Source: Streptomyces indicus
Lineage (GTDB): Bacteria > Actinomycetota > Actinomycetes > Streptomycetales > Streptomycetaceae
Reading direction: 5' to 3'
Length of the DNA stretch: 64,000 nucleotides
NCBI RefSeq assembly: GCF_900100315.1
Contig: NZ_FNFF01000015.1
Location: 1 to 64,000, forward strand
Part shown: piece by piece, positions 1 through 6,930 of the stretch
How the letters are laid out: each line of letters opens with the position of its first letter
How positions within the stretch are numbered: position 1 is the first letter of the stretch
Made by a program: the position numbers and the translations under genes
The notes under the pieces: generated by a model
What the model was told of the DNA's origin: nothing
The model's input: only the letters and a program-made list of their open reading frames with translations
Database searches by the model: none

Positions 1-22
1 CGCAGAAGCGTCGGGCATGACG

Positions 23-50
23 AAGGCCCCCCGCCGAAGCGGAGGGCCTT
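23..50 (-). terminator. Hairpin downstream of tRNA-Lys
   Basis: A GC-rich inverted repeat with arms AAGGCCC..CCGC and GCGG..GGGCCTT around a short CGAA loop lies 10 bases past the 3' end of the minus-strand tRNA-Lys gene. It is the expected position and form of a factor-independent terminator, although the U-tract is poor, as is usual in Streptomyces. Confidence 0.7.
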
Positions 51-59
51 GTCTTCGCG

Positions 60-133
60 TGCGCCGCCAGGGACTCGAACCCCGGACCCGCTGATTAAGA
101 GTCAGCTGCTCTAACCAACTGAGCTAGCGGCGC
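60..133 (-). tRNA. tRNA-Lys (anticodon CTT)
   Basis: The minus strand folds as a complete cloverleaf: acceptor GCGCCGC pairs with GCGGCGC, the D arm is TAGCTCAGTTGGTTAGA, the anticodon stem-loop CTGACTCTTAATCAG has CTT at the anticodon, and the T arm is GGGGTTCGAGTCCC. CCA is not encoded. The first ten bases of the gene overlap the 3' end of the upstream protein gene on the same strand, so the tRNA must be excised from, or transcribed independently of, that mRNA. Confidence 0.97.
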
Positions 134-714
134 CTGCTGACGTCGTAGACCTTAGCATCCTGATCGGCGGGAGGAAAAATCGATATGCGGACCGCCGCCC
201 GCGCGGCCTGCACGCCCGCCCACAGCAGGACCTCCGGGCCCGGCAGCCAGGGGTGGCGGGTGTCCGGGGCGACCAGCCAGCGCGACCCGTTCGTGCCGCC
301 GGGCGTCTCGGCCGGTGCCGGGACCGTGACCGCGTCGCCCACTCCGTGGCACAGCGGGGTGGGCACCGCCTCGCCCCACTCCTCCCAGGCGAGCAGCGAC
401 GGGAGCCGCTGCGCGGTACCGGGCGCGGCGAAGATCAGGACGCGGCCGCGGTACGTGGCGACGGGCCCCGAACCCGGTCCGTCCTCCCACAGCCGGTCCA
501 GCATCCGGCGGCCGAAGACTGCGGGGACGCTCACCACGTCGAAGGCGGTGCCGCACGGCAGCACGACGGGTGCGGTGGGCCGCGACTGCCACAGGGCGAG
601 GGTGGAACGCGGGTGGGAGGTGGCGGACGCCAGCCATGCGGCGCCCTCGGGCGTCACGTAGCCGGCGTGCGCTTCCATGGGGGACTGCTGCGTGGGGGTC
701 AGCCGAGTGCTCAT
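124..714 (-). CDS. Prim-Pol-fold-like protein ending inside tRNA-Lys
   Basis: This 196-residue protein resembles the short Streptomyces proteins annotated as bifunctional DNA primase/polymerase N-terminal domains. It has an N-terminal helix ending in a W-hydrophobic stretch, a central strand pair (FDVVSVP, then GPVATYRGRVLIFAAPGTA) and a C-terminal WLVAP...LLWAGVQAA segment. I see no acidic/histidine catalytic triad, so activity is doubtful and the name reflects fold only. Its TAG stop (124-126) is supplied by the D-arm region of tRNA-Lys on the same strand. ATG at 714 is taken as the start; the ribosome-binding site is weak. A related protein with the same motif order is encoded at 9964-10569. 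Confidence 0.7.
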   Translation of the reverse strand: MSTRLTPTQQSPMEAHAGYVTPEGAAWLASATSHPRSTLALWQSRPTAPVVLPCGTAFDVVSVPAVFGRRMLDRLWEDGPGSGPVATYRGRVLIFAAPGTAQRLPSLLAWEEWGEAVPTPLCHGVGDAVTVPAPAETPGGTNGSRWLVAPDTRHPWLPGPEVLLWAGVQAARAAVRISIFPPADQDAKVYDVSRRR

Positions 715-930
715 GGCATCCAGATCTACCGCTGGTGAGCGGACGGACTCGTGGAGTTACGGATTTCCGGGACGCGAGCGGGGGTGGTGCAGTACCGTCC
801 GCCCACGCATCCGGCATATGCCACGAGGCAAGCGGCGCCACCCGTGAGGCGGTCTTGCGCGAGCCGGGACAATGGAAGGCGGCCACCTGGACCGGGAAGG
901 GGAAGGGGGCACGGACGGAAGGAACACCAG

Positions 931-1296
931 ATGGCGGACTCCGAGCGGACCGAACGTGCCGCCGCGCCGGGCCAGGCCCGACGCCTGCGCCCCGCACCCC
1001 TGCTCTTCGAGCCCACCGCCGCGGCCGCCGACCCGGAGCACTTCTTCGACCTGGAGTCGATCGAGGACCCCCGCGAACTGCTCTCCCGCGCCACGGAGTT
1101 GACCCTCGCCTTCCGCGCCGCCGCGGACCGAGCCGTCGAGTACCAGGCCATCGCCGCCGCCCAGCTCGCCGACCCGCACCGCTTCGACCGGCTCACCCCG
1201 GCGGCCATCGCGGAGCGTGCCGAGTGGACCGAGGACTACGCGAAGAAGATGGTCGAGTTCGGCCGGGGGCTGCTGCGCGGCGAGCCCCAGGACTGA
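931..1296 (+). CDS. Conserved hypothetical protein, 121 aa
   Basis: An acidic, alanine-rich, mostly helical protein that I do not recognise. The N-terminal 25 residues look disordered. Two helical stretches follow (ELLSRATELTLAFRAAADRAVEYQAIAAAQL and AAIAERAEWTEDYAKKMVEFGRGLL). There is no signal peptide, membrane segment or cysteine. The ATG at 931 is preceded by a GGAAGGAAC ribosome-binding region. It is divergent from the Prim-Pol-like gene, and the 216-bp gap between them is the only promoter space for both. Codon use is typical of the region. Confidence 0.72.
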   Translation: MADSERTERAAAPGQARRLRPAPLLFEPTAAAADPEHFFDLESIEDPRELLSRATELTLAFRAAADRAVEYQAIAAAQLADPHRFDRLTPAAIAERAEWTEDYAKKMVEFGRGLLRGEPQD

Positions 1297-1381
1297 CCGG
1301 CCGGTTCCCGCGTTGAGGGCGCGCCGGGCGCGGAGTCCGGGCGCCTCTCCGTCCGGGCGCACCCTCCGTCCGGGCGCAACC

Positions 1382-2314
1382 TCACGCGCGCTCCTTCGCC
1401 ACCGCCTCCCGTACCGCCGGGGCGATCTCCGCCGCCCAGCGGCCCACCGACCGCGCGTCCTGCGTGCCGCCCTTCGGCGAGAAGAGCGTGAAGCCGGCCG
1501 CGCCGTGTTCGAGCACCGCCGACGTGAGCTCCTCGGTCCACTGGGCGACGCTGCCGCCGAGCCACCGGCCCTCGCTGTCCCGGGTCGAGGGGAGAGGGGT
1601 CTCGGTGATGCGTCCGGGCAGGTTGAAGACCGTGGCGATCGCGCCGGGATCGCGGCCCACCGCGCGGGCCGCCTCGTCGATGACCGGCCGCGAGGTGCGG
1701 TAGCGCTCGCTGAGCCAGTCCGCCGCGTGCCCCGGGATCCACCCGTCGCCCACGCGGCCGGTGACGGCGAGGGACTTGCGGCCCACCGAGCCCGTCCAGA
1801 CCGGGGGAGCGGGCACGGGCGTGGGCGCGATGGCCCGGACCTGGAAGTGGCGGCCCTCGAAGGTGACCGGATCGCCGCCCCCCGAGAGCTTCCTGACCAG
1901 CACGATCGCCTCCTCGAAGGCCTCCACCGCCTCCGCGGGCGACAGCTTCCTGACCCCCATGTCGGCGATCCGGTCCCAGATCCCGCCCGCGCCCATCCCG
2001 AGGATGATCCGCCCGTCGCTCAGCGCCGACAGCGAGGTCAGGGTGCGGGCGAGCATCGCGGGCGGCCGGGTCGGGTTGGTGACGTTGGCGAATCCGGCGA
2101 TGTGCCGCGTACGGCCGAGCAGGAAGGCGATCGTGGCGTACGCGTCCAGGCGCTCCCCGATGTACGGGTGGTCCGAGAGCGAGAAGTGGTCGAGGCCGTC
2201 ACGGTCGGCCTGCTGCACCATGCGGAGCAGTTCCGGCCCTTCGTCGAGCGTGCTGTGCGCTCCGAAGCCGAAGAGCGGCGGGGAGAGGAGGGGTGCGGAA
2301 TTCGGTACGGACAT
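1382..2314 (-). CDS. LLM-class (F420-dependent-type) oxidoreductase
   Basis: A 310-residue luciferase-like monooxygenase-fold protein. It opens with the short strand LFGFGAH, has the family segment DHFSLSDHPYIG near residue 45, and carries a GRIILGMGAGG stretch followed by FEEAIVLVRKL and the characteristic VTFEGRHFQV and VWTGSVGRKSLAVTGRVGDGWIPG region that lines the cofactor pocket. In actinobacteria this subgroup mostly uses coenzyme F420, though FMN use cannot be excluded by eye; the substrate is unknown. Its promoter region, between the marR stop and this start, holds two perfect MarR-type palindromes, so it is probably the main target of that repressor and induced by a small aromatic or toxic ligand. 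Confidence 0.9.
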   Translation of the reverse strand: MSVPNSAPLLSPPLFGFGAHSTLDEGPELLRMVQQADRDGLDHFSLSDHPYIGERLDAYATIAFLLGRTRHIAGFANVTNPTRPPAMLARTLTSLSALSDGRIILGMGAGGIWDRIADMGVRKLSPAEAVEAFEEAIVLVRKLSGGGDPVTFEGRHFQVRAIAPTPVPAPPVWTGSVGRKSLAVTGRVGDGWIPGHAADWLSERYRTSRPVIDEAARAVGRDPGAIATVFNLPGRITETPLPSTRDSEGRWLGGSVAQWTEELTSAVLEHGAAGFTLFSPKGGTQDARSVGRWAAEIAPAVREAVAKERA

Positions 2315-2350
2315 GGTTCGACGCCTCCGCGGTCAGTGAGCTCACGGTTG

Positions 2351-2389
2351 AGTTCGCAGTACGAACTTTATTAGTTCGCACTGCGAACT
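2351..2389. promoter_or_regulatory. Two tandem MarR operators with promoter between
   Basis: Two 17-bp palindromes occur, AGTTCGCAGTACGAACT at 2351-2367 and AGTTCGCACTGCGAACT at 2373-2389. Their centres are 22 bp apart, about two helical turns. Read on the minus strand, the 6 bp between them is TAATAA, a good -10 candidate for the oxidoreductase gene starting at 2314. A repressor bound at both boxes would therefore sit on either side of the -10 element. A third copy of the box precedes marR itself. Confidence 0.85.
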
Positions 2390-2403
2390 GCAACCGTCCG
2401 AGG

Positions 2404-2874
2404 TCACCCGCCGTCCGGGCGCAGGAACACCTCGGGCACCTCGTTGTCGCGCACGACCCGGCTGAGCAGTCCGGCGAGCAGCTCCCGCTCGTCGGCGGCG
2501 AGTCCGTCGGGCAGGCGGTCGACCCGGCGGCAGGTCTCGGCGTAGAAGTCCCGTGCCAGCTCGGCGCCTTGGGGGGTGAGGGTGACCCGCACGGCGCGGC
2601 TGTCCTCGGGGTCCGGCTCCCGCTGTACGAGCCCGTTGCGCGCCGTCCGGTCGACCAGCCCGGTCAGGCTCGACTTGGCCAGCCCGAGGGTGGAGCCCAA
2701 CTCGCCCATGCCGTACGGCCGCGCCATCAGGACGCACAGCAACTGCCCCTGCTGCGGGGTCAGTCCGTACTCCCGGGCCGACTCGGCGTACACCGCATTC
2801 ACCAGGAACGAGGCCCGTACGAGTCCGGCCACCATGCCGAGCTGGCCGTCCGCATTCGTTTCCTTTTCGCCCAT
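2404..2874 (-). CDS. MarR-family transcriptional repressor
   Basis: A 156-residue winged-helix dimer protein. Helices 1-2 are at residues 10-35, the recognition helix-turn-helix GMGELGSTLGLAKSSLTGLVDRTA is around 55-78, the wing REPDPEDSRAVRVTLTPQG follows, and a C-terminal dimerisation helix completes the fold. It lies directly upstream of and codirectional with the LLM oxidoreductase. Near-identical 17-bp palindromes occur before both genes, which indicates autorepression and repression of the downstream enzyme. No ligand can be read from the sequence. The ATG at 2874 fits the fold. Confidence 0.93.
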   Translation of the reverse strand: MGEKETNADGQLGMVAGLVRASFLVNAVYAESAREYGLTPQQGQLLCVLMARPYGMGELGSTLGLAKSSLTGLVDRTARNGLVQREPDPEDSRAVRVTLTPQGAELARDFYAETCRRVDRLPDGLAADERELLAGLLSRVVRDNEVPEVFLRPDGG

Positions 2875-2893
2875 GCGGCCAGCGTAACAGCGT

Positions 2894-2910
2894 AATTCGT
2901 ACTGCGAACT
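2894..2910. promoter_or_regulatory. MarR autoregulatory operator
   Basis: AATTCGTACTGCGAACT is an imperfect copy of the 17-bp palindrome found twice at 2351-2389 (consensus AGTTCGCANTGCGAACT). It lies 20 bp upstream of the marR start and just past the end of the tetR gene, the position expected for autorepression. Confidence 0.78.
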
Positions 2911-2911
2911 T

Positions 2912-3583
2912 CTATGGTGCGCCGTCGTCGGCTCCGCGTGCCGAGTCCTGCCCGGCTTCGGGGACCGGCTTGCCCGGAGGGGTGAACGCGGCGAGTGCGG
3001 TGGCCGTGATGTGGCCCGCCGCGTGCTCGGAGGTCAGCCGCCCGGCGCGGATCTCCTCGGCCGCGCTGTGCATCACCGCGTGCAGCACGTTGACCATCCA
3101 GGAGATCGGCAGGTCGGTGCGGAAGACGCCCTCGGCGCGCCCGCGCGCGACCAGGGTCTCCACCCGCGCGGCGGGGCCGGCGTGCAGTTCGCGGATGCGT
3201 CCCGGCGGGAGTTCGCGCTGCGCGGCGACGAGCAGGGCGCGCGCCTGGTCCACCAGGTGCCAGCTCGCCTCGATGTACCGGGCGAGGGCGCGGCGCGGAT
3301 CGCCGGTCAGGTCCACGCCCTCCAGCGCCTCGTTGCCCTGCTCGAGCGCCCGGCTCATCGCCGCGTCCACGACCTCGGCACGCGAGGAGAAGTGCCCGTA
3401 CAGCGTCACGCGGCCCACGCCGGCGGCCCGCGCGATCTCGCTCAGGCTCGCCTCCGGATTCCGGCCGAGGCAGACGGCGGCCGCCTGCACGATCGCCTCG
3501 ATACTGCGGCGCGCGTCGGCCCGCTTGGTGGCGGCCGGGGGTGTCGGGGGCTTCTGGTCCGTGGAGTTCCTGCTGCTGCCCAT
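2912..3583 (-). CDS. TetR-family repressor of the adjacent MFS exporter
   Basis: A 223-residue TetR-fold regulator with an N-terminal HTH at about residues 45-66 (SLSEIARAAGVGRVTLYGHF) and a C-terminal ligand domain containing the typical FRTDLPISWMVNVLHAVMHSA helix. It is divergent from the MFS gene at 3688, and a 23-bp palindrome at 3624-3646 lies between them, so it most likely represses the exporter and itself. I chose ATG 3583; a GTG at 3601 would add six residues and neither has a strong ribosome-binding site. The C-terminal tail (PEAGQDSARGADDGAP) looks disordered. Confidence 0.9.
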   Translation of the reverse strand: MGSSRNSTDQKPPTPPAATKRADARRSIEAIVQAAAVCLGRNPEASLSEIARAAGVGRVTLYGHFSSRAEVVDAAMSRALEQGNEALEGVDLTGDPRRALARYIEASWHLVDQARALLVAAQRELPPGRIRELHAGPAARVETLVARGRAEGVFRTDLPISWMVNVLHAVMHSAAEEIRAGRLTSEHAAGHITATALAAFTPPGKPVPEAGQDSARGADDGAP

Positions 3584-3623
3584 GTGCGTACGGTACCCCA
3601 CTAACCCGAACAGGACTGTTTGC

Positions 3624-3646
3624 GTTATACCCCCTGGGCGTATAAC
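3624..3646. promoter_or_regulatory. Palindromic operator between tetR and MFS gene
   Basis: Perfect 7-bp arms GTTATAC (3624-3630) and GTATAAC (3640-3646) flank the 9-bp core CCCCTGGGC. It is the only strong palindrome in the tetR/MFS intergenic region and overlaps the likely promoters of both genes, so it is the expected TetR binding site. Confidence 0.82.
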
Positions 3647-3687
3647 TTGAACATACCTGTACGACTTGACGATGGGGAGTGCACGTC

Positions 3688-5100
3688 ATGAGCGACACGG
3701 GATCCACCACCGCACGAGCAGCGGATGCACCGCACCCGCTGCGCTGGCAGGCCCTGGGCCTGCTCGGCCTCGCCCAGCTGATGCTGATCCTCGACATCAC
3801 CGTCGTGGCCATCGCCCTGCCCGACATGGGCGCCGAGCTCGGCCTCAGCCGGGCCGCACTGACCTGGGTGGTCAGCGGATACGCCCTCGCCTTCGGCAGC
3901 CTGATGCTGCTCGGCGGCCGGGCGGCCGACCTGTTCGGCCCCAAGCGGATCGTCCTCACCGGGCTCGCGGTGTTCACCGCCGCGTCCCTGCTCGCCGGAC
4001 TCGCCACGGGCGCGGGCCTGCTGCTGGCCGCGCGCGTCGCCCAGGGCGTGGGCGCCGCGATGGTGTCGCCCGCCGCCCTGTCGGTGGTGGTGCGGCTGTT
4101 CGACGGCGACGAACGCAACCGCGCCCTGGGCATCTGGTCCGCGCTCGGCGGCGGTGGCGCCGCCCTCGGCGTGCTCCTCGGCGGGCTGATCACGGCCGGC
4201 CCCGGCTGGGCCTGGGTCTTCTTCGTCAACGTGCCCGTGGGCCTGGTCGTCCTGGTCGCGCTGGCGCGCATCCTGCCGCCGCTGCCCCGCGCCGCCACCG
4301 GCTCCCTCGACCTGCCCGGCGCCGTCCTGGTCGCCGCCGCGACCGGCGCGCTCATCTACGGGCTGATCCGCGCCGGCGACGAGGGCTGGCTGGACCCGCT
4401 CACCCTGGTCCTGGCGGGCGTGGCGGCCCTCGGCTACGTGCTGTTCGCGCTCTGGCAGCGCCGCGCCACGGCGCCGCTGATGGATCTGGGGATCCTGGGC
4501 CGGCGCTCGGTGGTGGCGGGGGTGTTCGTGATCGCGGTGACCACCGCGCTCATGGTCGGCGTCTTCTTCCTCGGCTCCTTCTACCTCCAGAACCACCAGG
4601 GCCACGGGGCGCTGGCGACCGGTGCGCTGTTCCTGCCGGTGGCGCTCCTGACGATGGTCGCCGCCGCCGCGTCCGGACGCGTGATCGGGCGTCTCGGGGC
4701 GCGGCTCCTCGCGGCGGTCGCCCTGGTCGTCACCGCGGCCGGGTTCCTCGTGCCCGTCCTCGGGTCCGGCACCCTCGCGATGGTCCTCGGAGTGAGCGTG
4801 GCCGCGGCGGGGCTCGGCGCGCTGTTCGTGGTCGCCTCCGCCACCGCGCTGGGCGCCGTCGCCCCGCACGAGGCCGGTGTGACCTCGGGAATCGTCAGCA
4901 CCTTCCACGAGTTCGGCGCCTCGGCCGGTGCCGCGGCCGTCTCCAGCACCGCGGCCGCCAGCATCGCCGTGCACACCGGGGTCCGGGACGCCTCCGGCTT
5001 CGACGACGCCTTCCTGGTCGCCACCGGCATCGCGGCGTTTTCTATCCTCGTCGTCGGATGGCTGATCCCCGCGAAGCCGAAGGAAGTGGCCCACCGATGA
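3688..5100 (+). CDS. MFS drug exporter, DHA2/EmrB-QacA type
   Basis: A 470-residue integral membrane protein with about 14 hydrophobic segments. The first is LLGLAQLMLILDITVVAIALP, followed by motif-A-like GGRAADLFGPKR and the motif-C-like region ALGGGGAALGVLLGGLI. These mark the proton-motive drug:H+ antiporter family 2. The ATG at 3688 is preceded by GGGGAG at suitable distance. The gene is controlled from a divergent TetR and its stop overlaps the start of the acetyltransferase gene (ATGA), so the two are translated together. Function is probably efflux of a toxic small molecule; the substrate cannot be inferred. Confidence 0.93.
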   Translation: MSDTGSTTARAADAPHPLRWQALGLLGLAQLMLILDITVVAIALPDMGAELGLSRAALTWVVSGYALAFGSLMLLGGRAADLFGPKRIVLTGLAVFTAASLLAGLATGAGLLLAARVAQGVGAAMVSPAALSVVVRLFDGDERNRALGIWSALGGGGAALGVLLGGLITAGPGWAWVFFVNVPVGLVVLVALARILPPLPRAATGSLDLPGAVLVAAATGALIYGLIRAGDEGWLDPLTLVLAGVAALGYVLFALWQRRATAPLMDLGILGRRSVVAGVFVIAVTTALMVGVFFLGSFYLQNHQGHGALATGALFLPVALLTMVAAAASGRVIGRLGARLLAAVALVVTAAGFLVPVLGSGTLAMVLGVSVAAAGLGALFVVASATALGAVAPHEAGVTSGIVSTFHEFGASAGAAAVSSTAAASIAVHTGVRDASGFDDAFLVATGIAAFSILVVGWLIPAKPKEVAHR

Positions 5101-5546
5101 ACCACCCCGCCGCCGAGCCGCCGCGCGACACCTCGTACGAGCTGCGGGCGGGCGTGCCCACCGTCGAGGTGTTCCGCCGGCTGCGCACCGACGCCGGGAT
5201 GTCCGACAAGGACCCCGAGGCGGCGGCGATCGGACTGGCGCACACCTGGTATGGGGTGGTGCTGCACCACGAGGGCGAGCCCATCGGCATGGGGCGGATC
5301 ATCGGGGACGGCGGTACCGCGTTCCAGATCGTCGACATCTGTGTGCACCCCGGCCACCAGGGACGCGGGCTCGGCCGGCGCATCATGGCCGCGCTCACCG
5401 AGGAGTTGGAGCGCCGGGCCCCCGCGACCGCGTATGTCTCACTGATCGCGGACGGCCCGGCCCGCTTCCTCTACGAGAAGTTCGGCTTCGCCGACGTGGC
5501 GGGCCACGACTCCGTCGGCATGTACCGCGTCAGGGACGGCGGCTGA
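5097..5546 (+). CDS. GNAT-family N-acetyltransferase
   Basis: A 149-residue acetyltransferase fold. The central strand GEPIGMGRIIGDGGTAFQIVDICVHP is followed by the acetyl-CoA pyrophosphate loop HQGRGLGRRIM (Q/R-x-x-G-x-G/A motif A) and a C-terminal ARFLYEKFGF motif B. The start codon overlaps the MFS stop codon, so the product belongs to the same TetR-controlled unit. Pairing with an exporter suggests modification of a drug or amine substrate, but this is inference from context. Confidence 0.92.
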   Translation: MNHPAAEPPRDTSYELRAGVPTVEVFRRLRTDAGMSDKDPEAAAIGLAHTWYGVVLHHEGEPIGMGRIIGDGGTAFQIVDICVHPGHQGRGLGRRIMAALTEELERRAPATAYVSLIADGPARFLYEKFGFADVAGHDSVGMYRVRDGG

Positions 5547-5568
5547 CGGGTGCTCGTGCGCGGGGCCG

Positions 5569-6930
5569 TTACGGACGCCAGCTGACCCGATGCTCCTGGA
5601 GGTGGGACAGAACCGTGTGGTTCGCGTCCCAGCCGTCCGGGAATTTCACCGTGACGCCCAACTGCACCGGTTCCGTGGACGGATGCTCGTCGAGGAGTTC
5701 GGCGACGCCCGCCCTGCACACCACGATGCACGCGTGCCGGTGCCGTGAGGCGAGCACGCACAGGCGGCCCGTCTCCAGGTGGAAGGCGGTGGCGTCGGGG
5801 CGGCCCGAGAGCGGGTGCAGCACGACCGTCACGTCGTACTCACGGCCCTGGAGGCGGTTGGCCGTGTCGACCGTGACGCCCTGGACTCCCAGGTCCGCCA
5901 AGGCCGTTCGGACCGCGGCCGCCTGGTCGCGGTGTGCCGTGCCGACGGCGATACGGTCCGCGGTGAGCGGCGCCGGGTCCGGTGAGCGCTCGCTGACCGT
6001 GACACCCCCGCGGTCCAGGAGCCGGCGCACCACCTGGGCCAGCGCCCGTACCGCCTCCGGATCCGTGCGCGGAGTGTGCCGCGCCGGCAGTTCGAGCAGG
6101 CCCCAGCCCGAGGCCGCCGCCTCGTCGAGCACCCGGTCGTGCGCACTGCCGTCCCCGGCGACACCGAAGCTCAGGGCGCGGTCGCCGTGCGAAGTGCCGC
6201 TGCGGAACTGCGTATATGGATAGAAGGCGTCCGAGACCAGCGGCGCCGCGGAGGCCGGGAGGCGCCAAGAGACCGGCAGCCGGTGCTGCGGAAGGTGCGG
6301 ATTGTGGGCGAGCAGCGTGCTCACCGCGCTCGCCGACGGATCGTAGGAGAGCCCCGCCCACTGCTCGGAGCCGACGATCGAGAACGGGTCCAACTGCCCC
6401 GGGTCGCCCACGAACAGCGCCCGCTCGAAGAGCCCGGCCACGGCGAGCAGCGCGTCCGAACGCATCTGGTACGCCTCGTCCACGATCGCGTGCTGCCACG
6501 GCTCGACGTCCTTGACATGCGCCCACTTCGCGGCGGTCGACAGGACGACGCCGAGCCCCGTGAGGTCCCCCGCCTTCGAGGACGTACGGACCTGGGGGAG
6601 GTCGTCGAGCGCCTTGTCGTACGCGTCGGCGTCGCTGCTGTGCAGCCGGCCGAGCGGCAGGTCGGGGTTCTTCTCGGCCAGGCGCAGCACCAGGTCGTCC
6701 ACCTGGGCGTTGGTCTGGGCGACCACCATCAACGGGCGGCCCGCGGCGGCCAGTTCCAGCGCCGTGTTCACCACCAGGGTCGACTTGCCGGCGCCCGGCG
6801 GGGAGTCCACGACCACGCCGCGGTCGGTGCCGTGCAGCGTGTCGTGCAGGATCGCGGCGGTGGCGGCGGATGCGGCCGCGGACGGATCGAAGCCCGCGGC
6901 TTCGGCGGCGAGGTCCGAGCGGCCGGTCAC
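5569..6930 (-). CDS. SF1B UPF1/Dna2-like helicase core
   Basis: A 453-residue protein with the ordered SF1 motifs: Walker A SPPGAGKST (about 43-51), Ia MVVAQTNAQVDDL, Walker B AIVDEAYQM (DEAY at 151-154), motif III LFVGDPGQLDP, motif IV VSWRLPASAAPLV, motif V TVDTANRLQGREYDVTVV and motif VI VLASRHRHACIVV. The order and the QGRE/SRHR signatures point to the UPF1-like SF1B group (5'-3' enzymes such as Dna2, UPF1, SMUBP2), but the protein is short and lacks the usual inserted accessory domains. It is the last gene of a three-gene operon whose first gene encodes a Cas4/RecB-like Fe-S nuclease. It overlaps the preceding gene by 4 bp. Confidence 0.88.
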   Translation of the reverse strand: MTGRSDLAAEAAGFDPSAAASAATAAILHDTLHGTDRGVVVDSPPGAGKSTLVVNTALELAAAGRPLMVVAQTNAQVDDLVLRLAEKNPDLPLGRLHSSDADAYDKALDDLPQVRTSSKAGDLTGLGVVLSTAAKWAHVKDVEPWQHAIVDEAYQMRSDALLAVAGLFERALFVGDPGQLDPFSIVGSEQWAGLSYDPSASAVSTLLAHNPHLPQHRLPVSWRLPASAAPLVSDAFYPYTQFRSGTSHGDRALSFGVAGDGSAHDRVLDEAAASGWGLLELPARHTPRTDPEAVRALAQVVRRLLDRGGVTVSERSPDPAPLTADRIAVGTAHRDQAAAVRTALADLGVQGVTVDTANRLQGREYDVTVVLHPLSGRPDATAFHLETGRLCVLASRHRHACIVVCRAGVAELLDEHPSTEPVQLGVTVKFPDGWDANHTVLSHLQEHRVSWRP

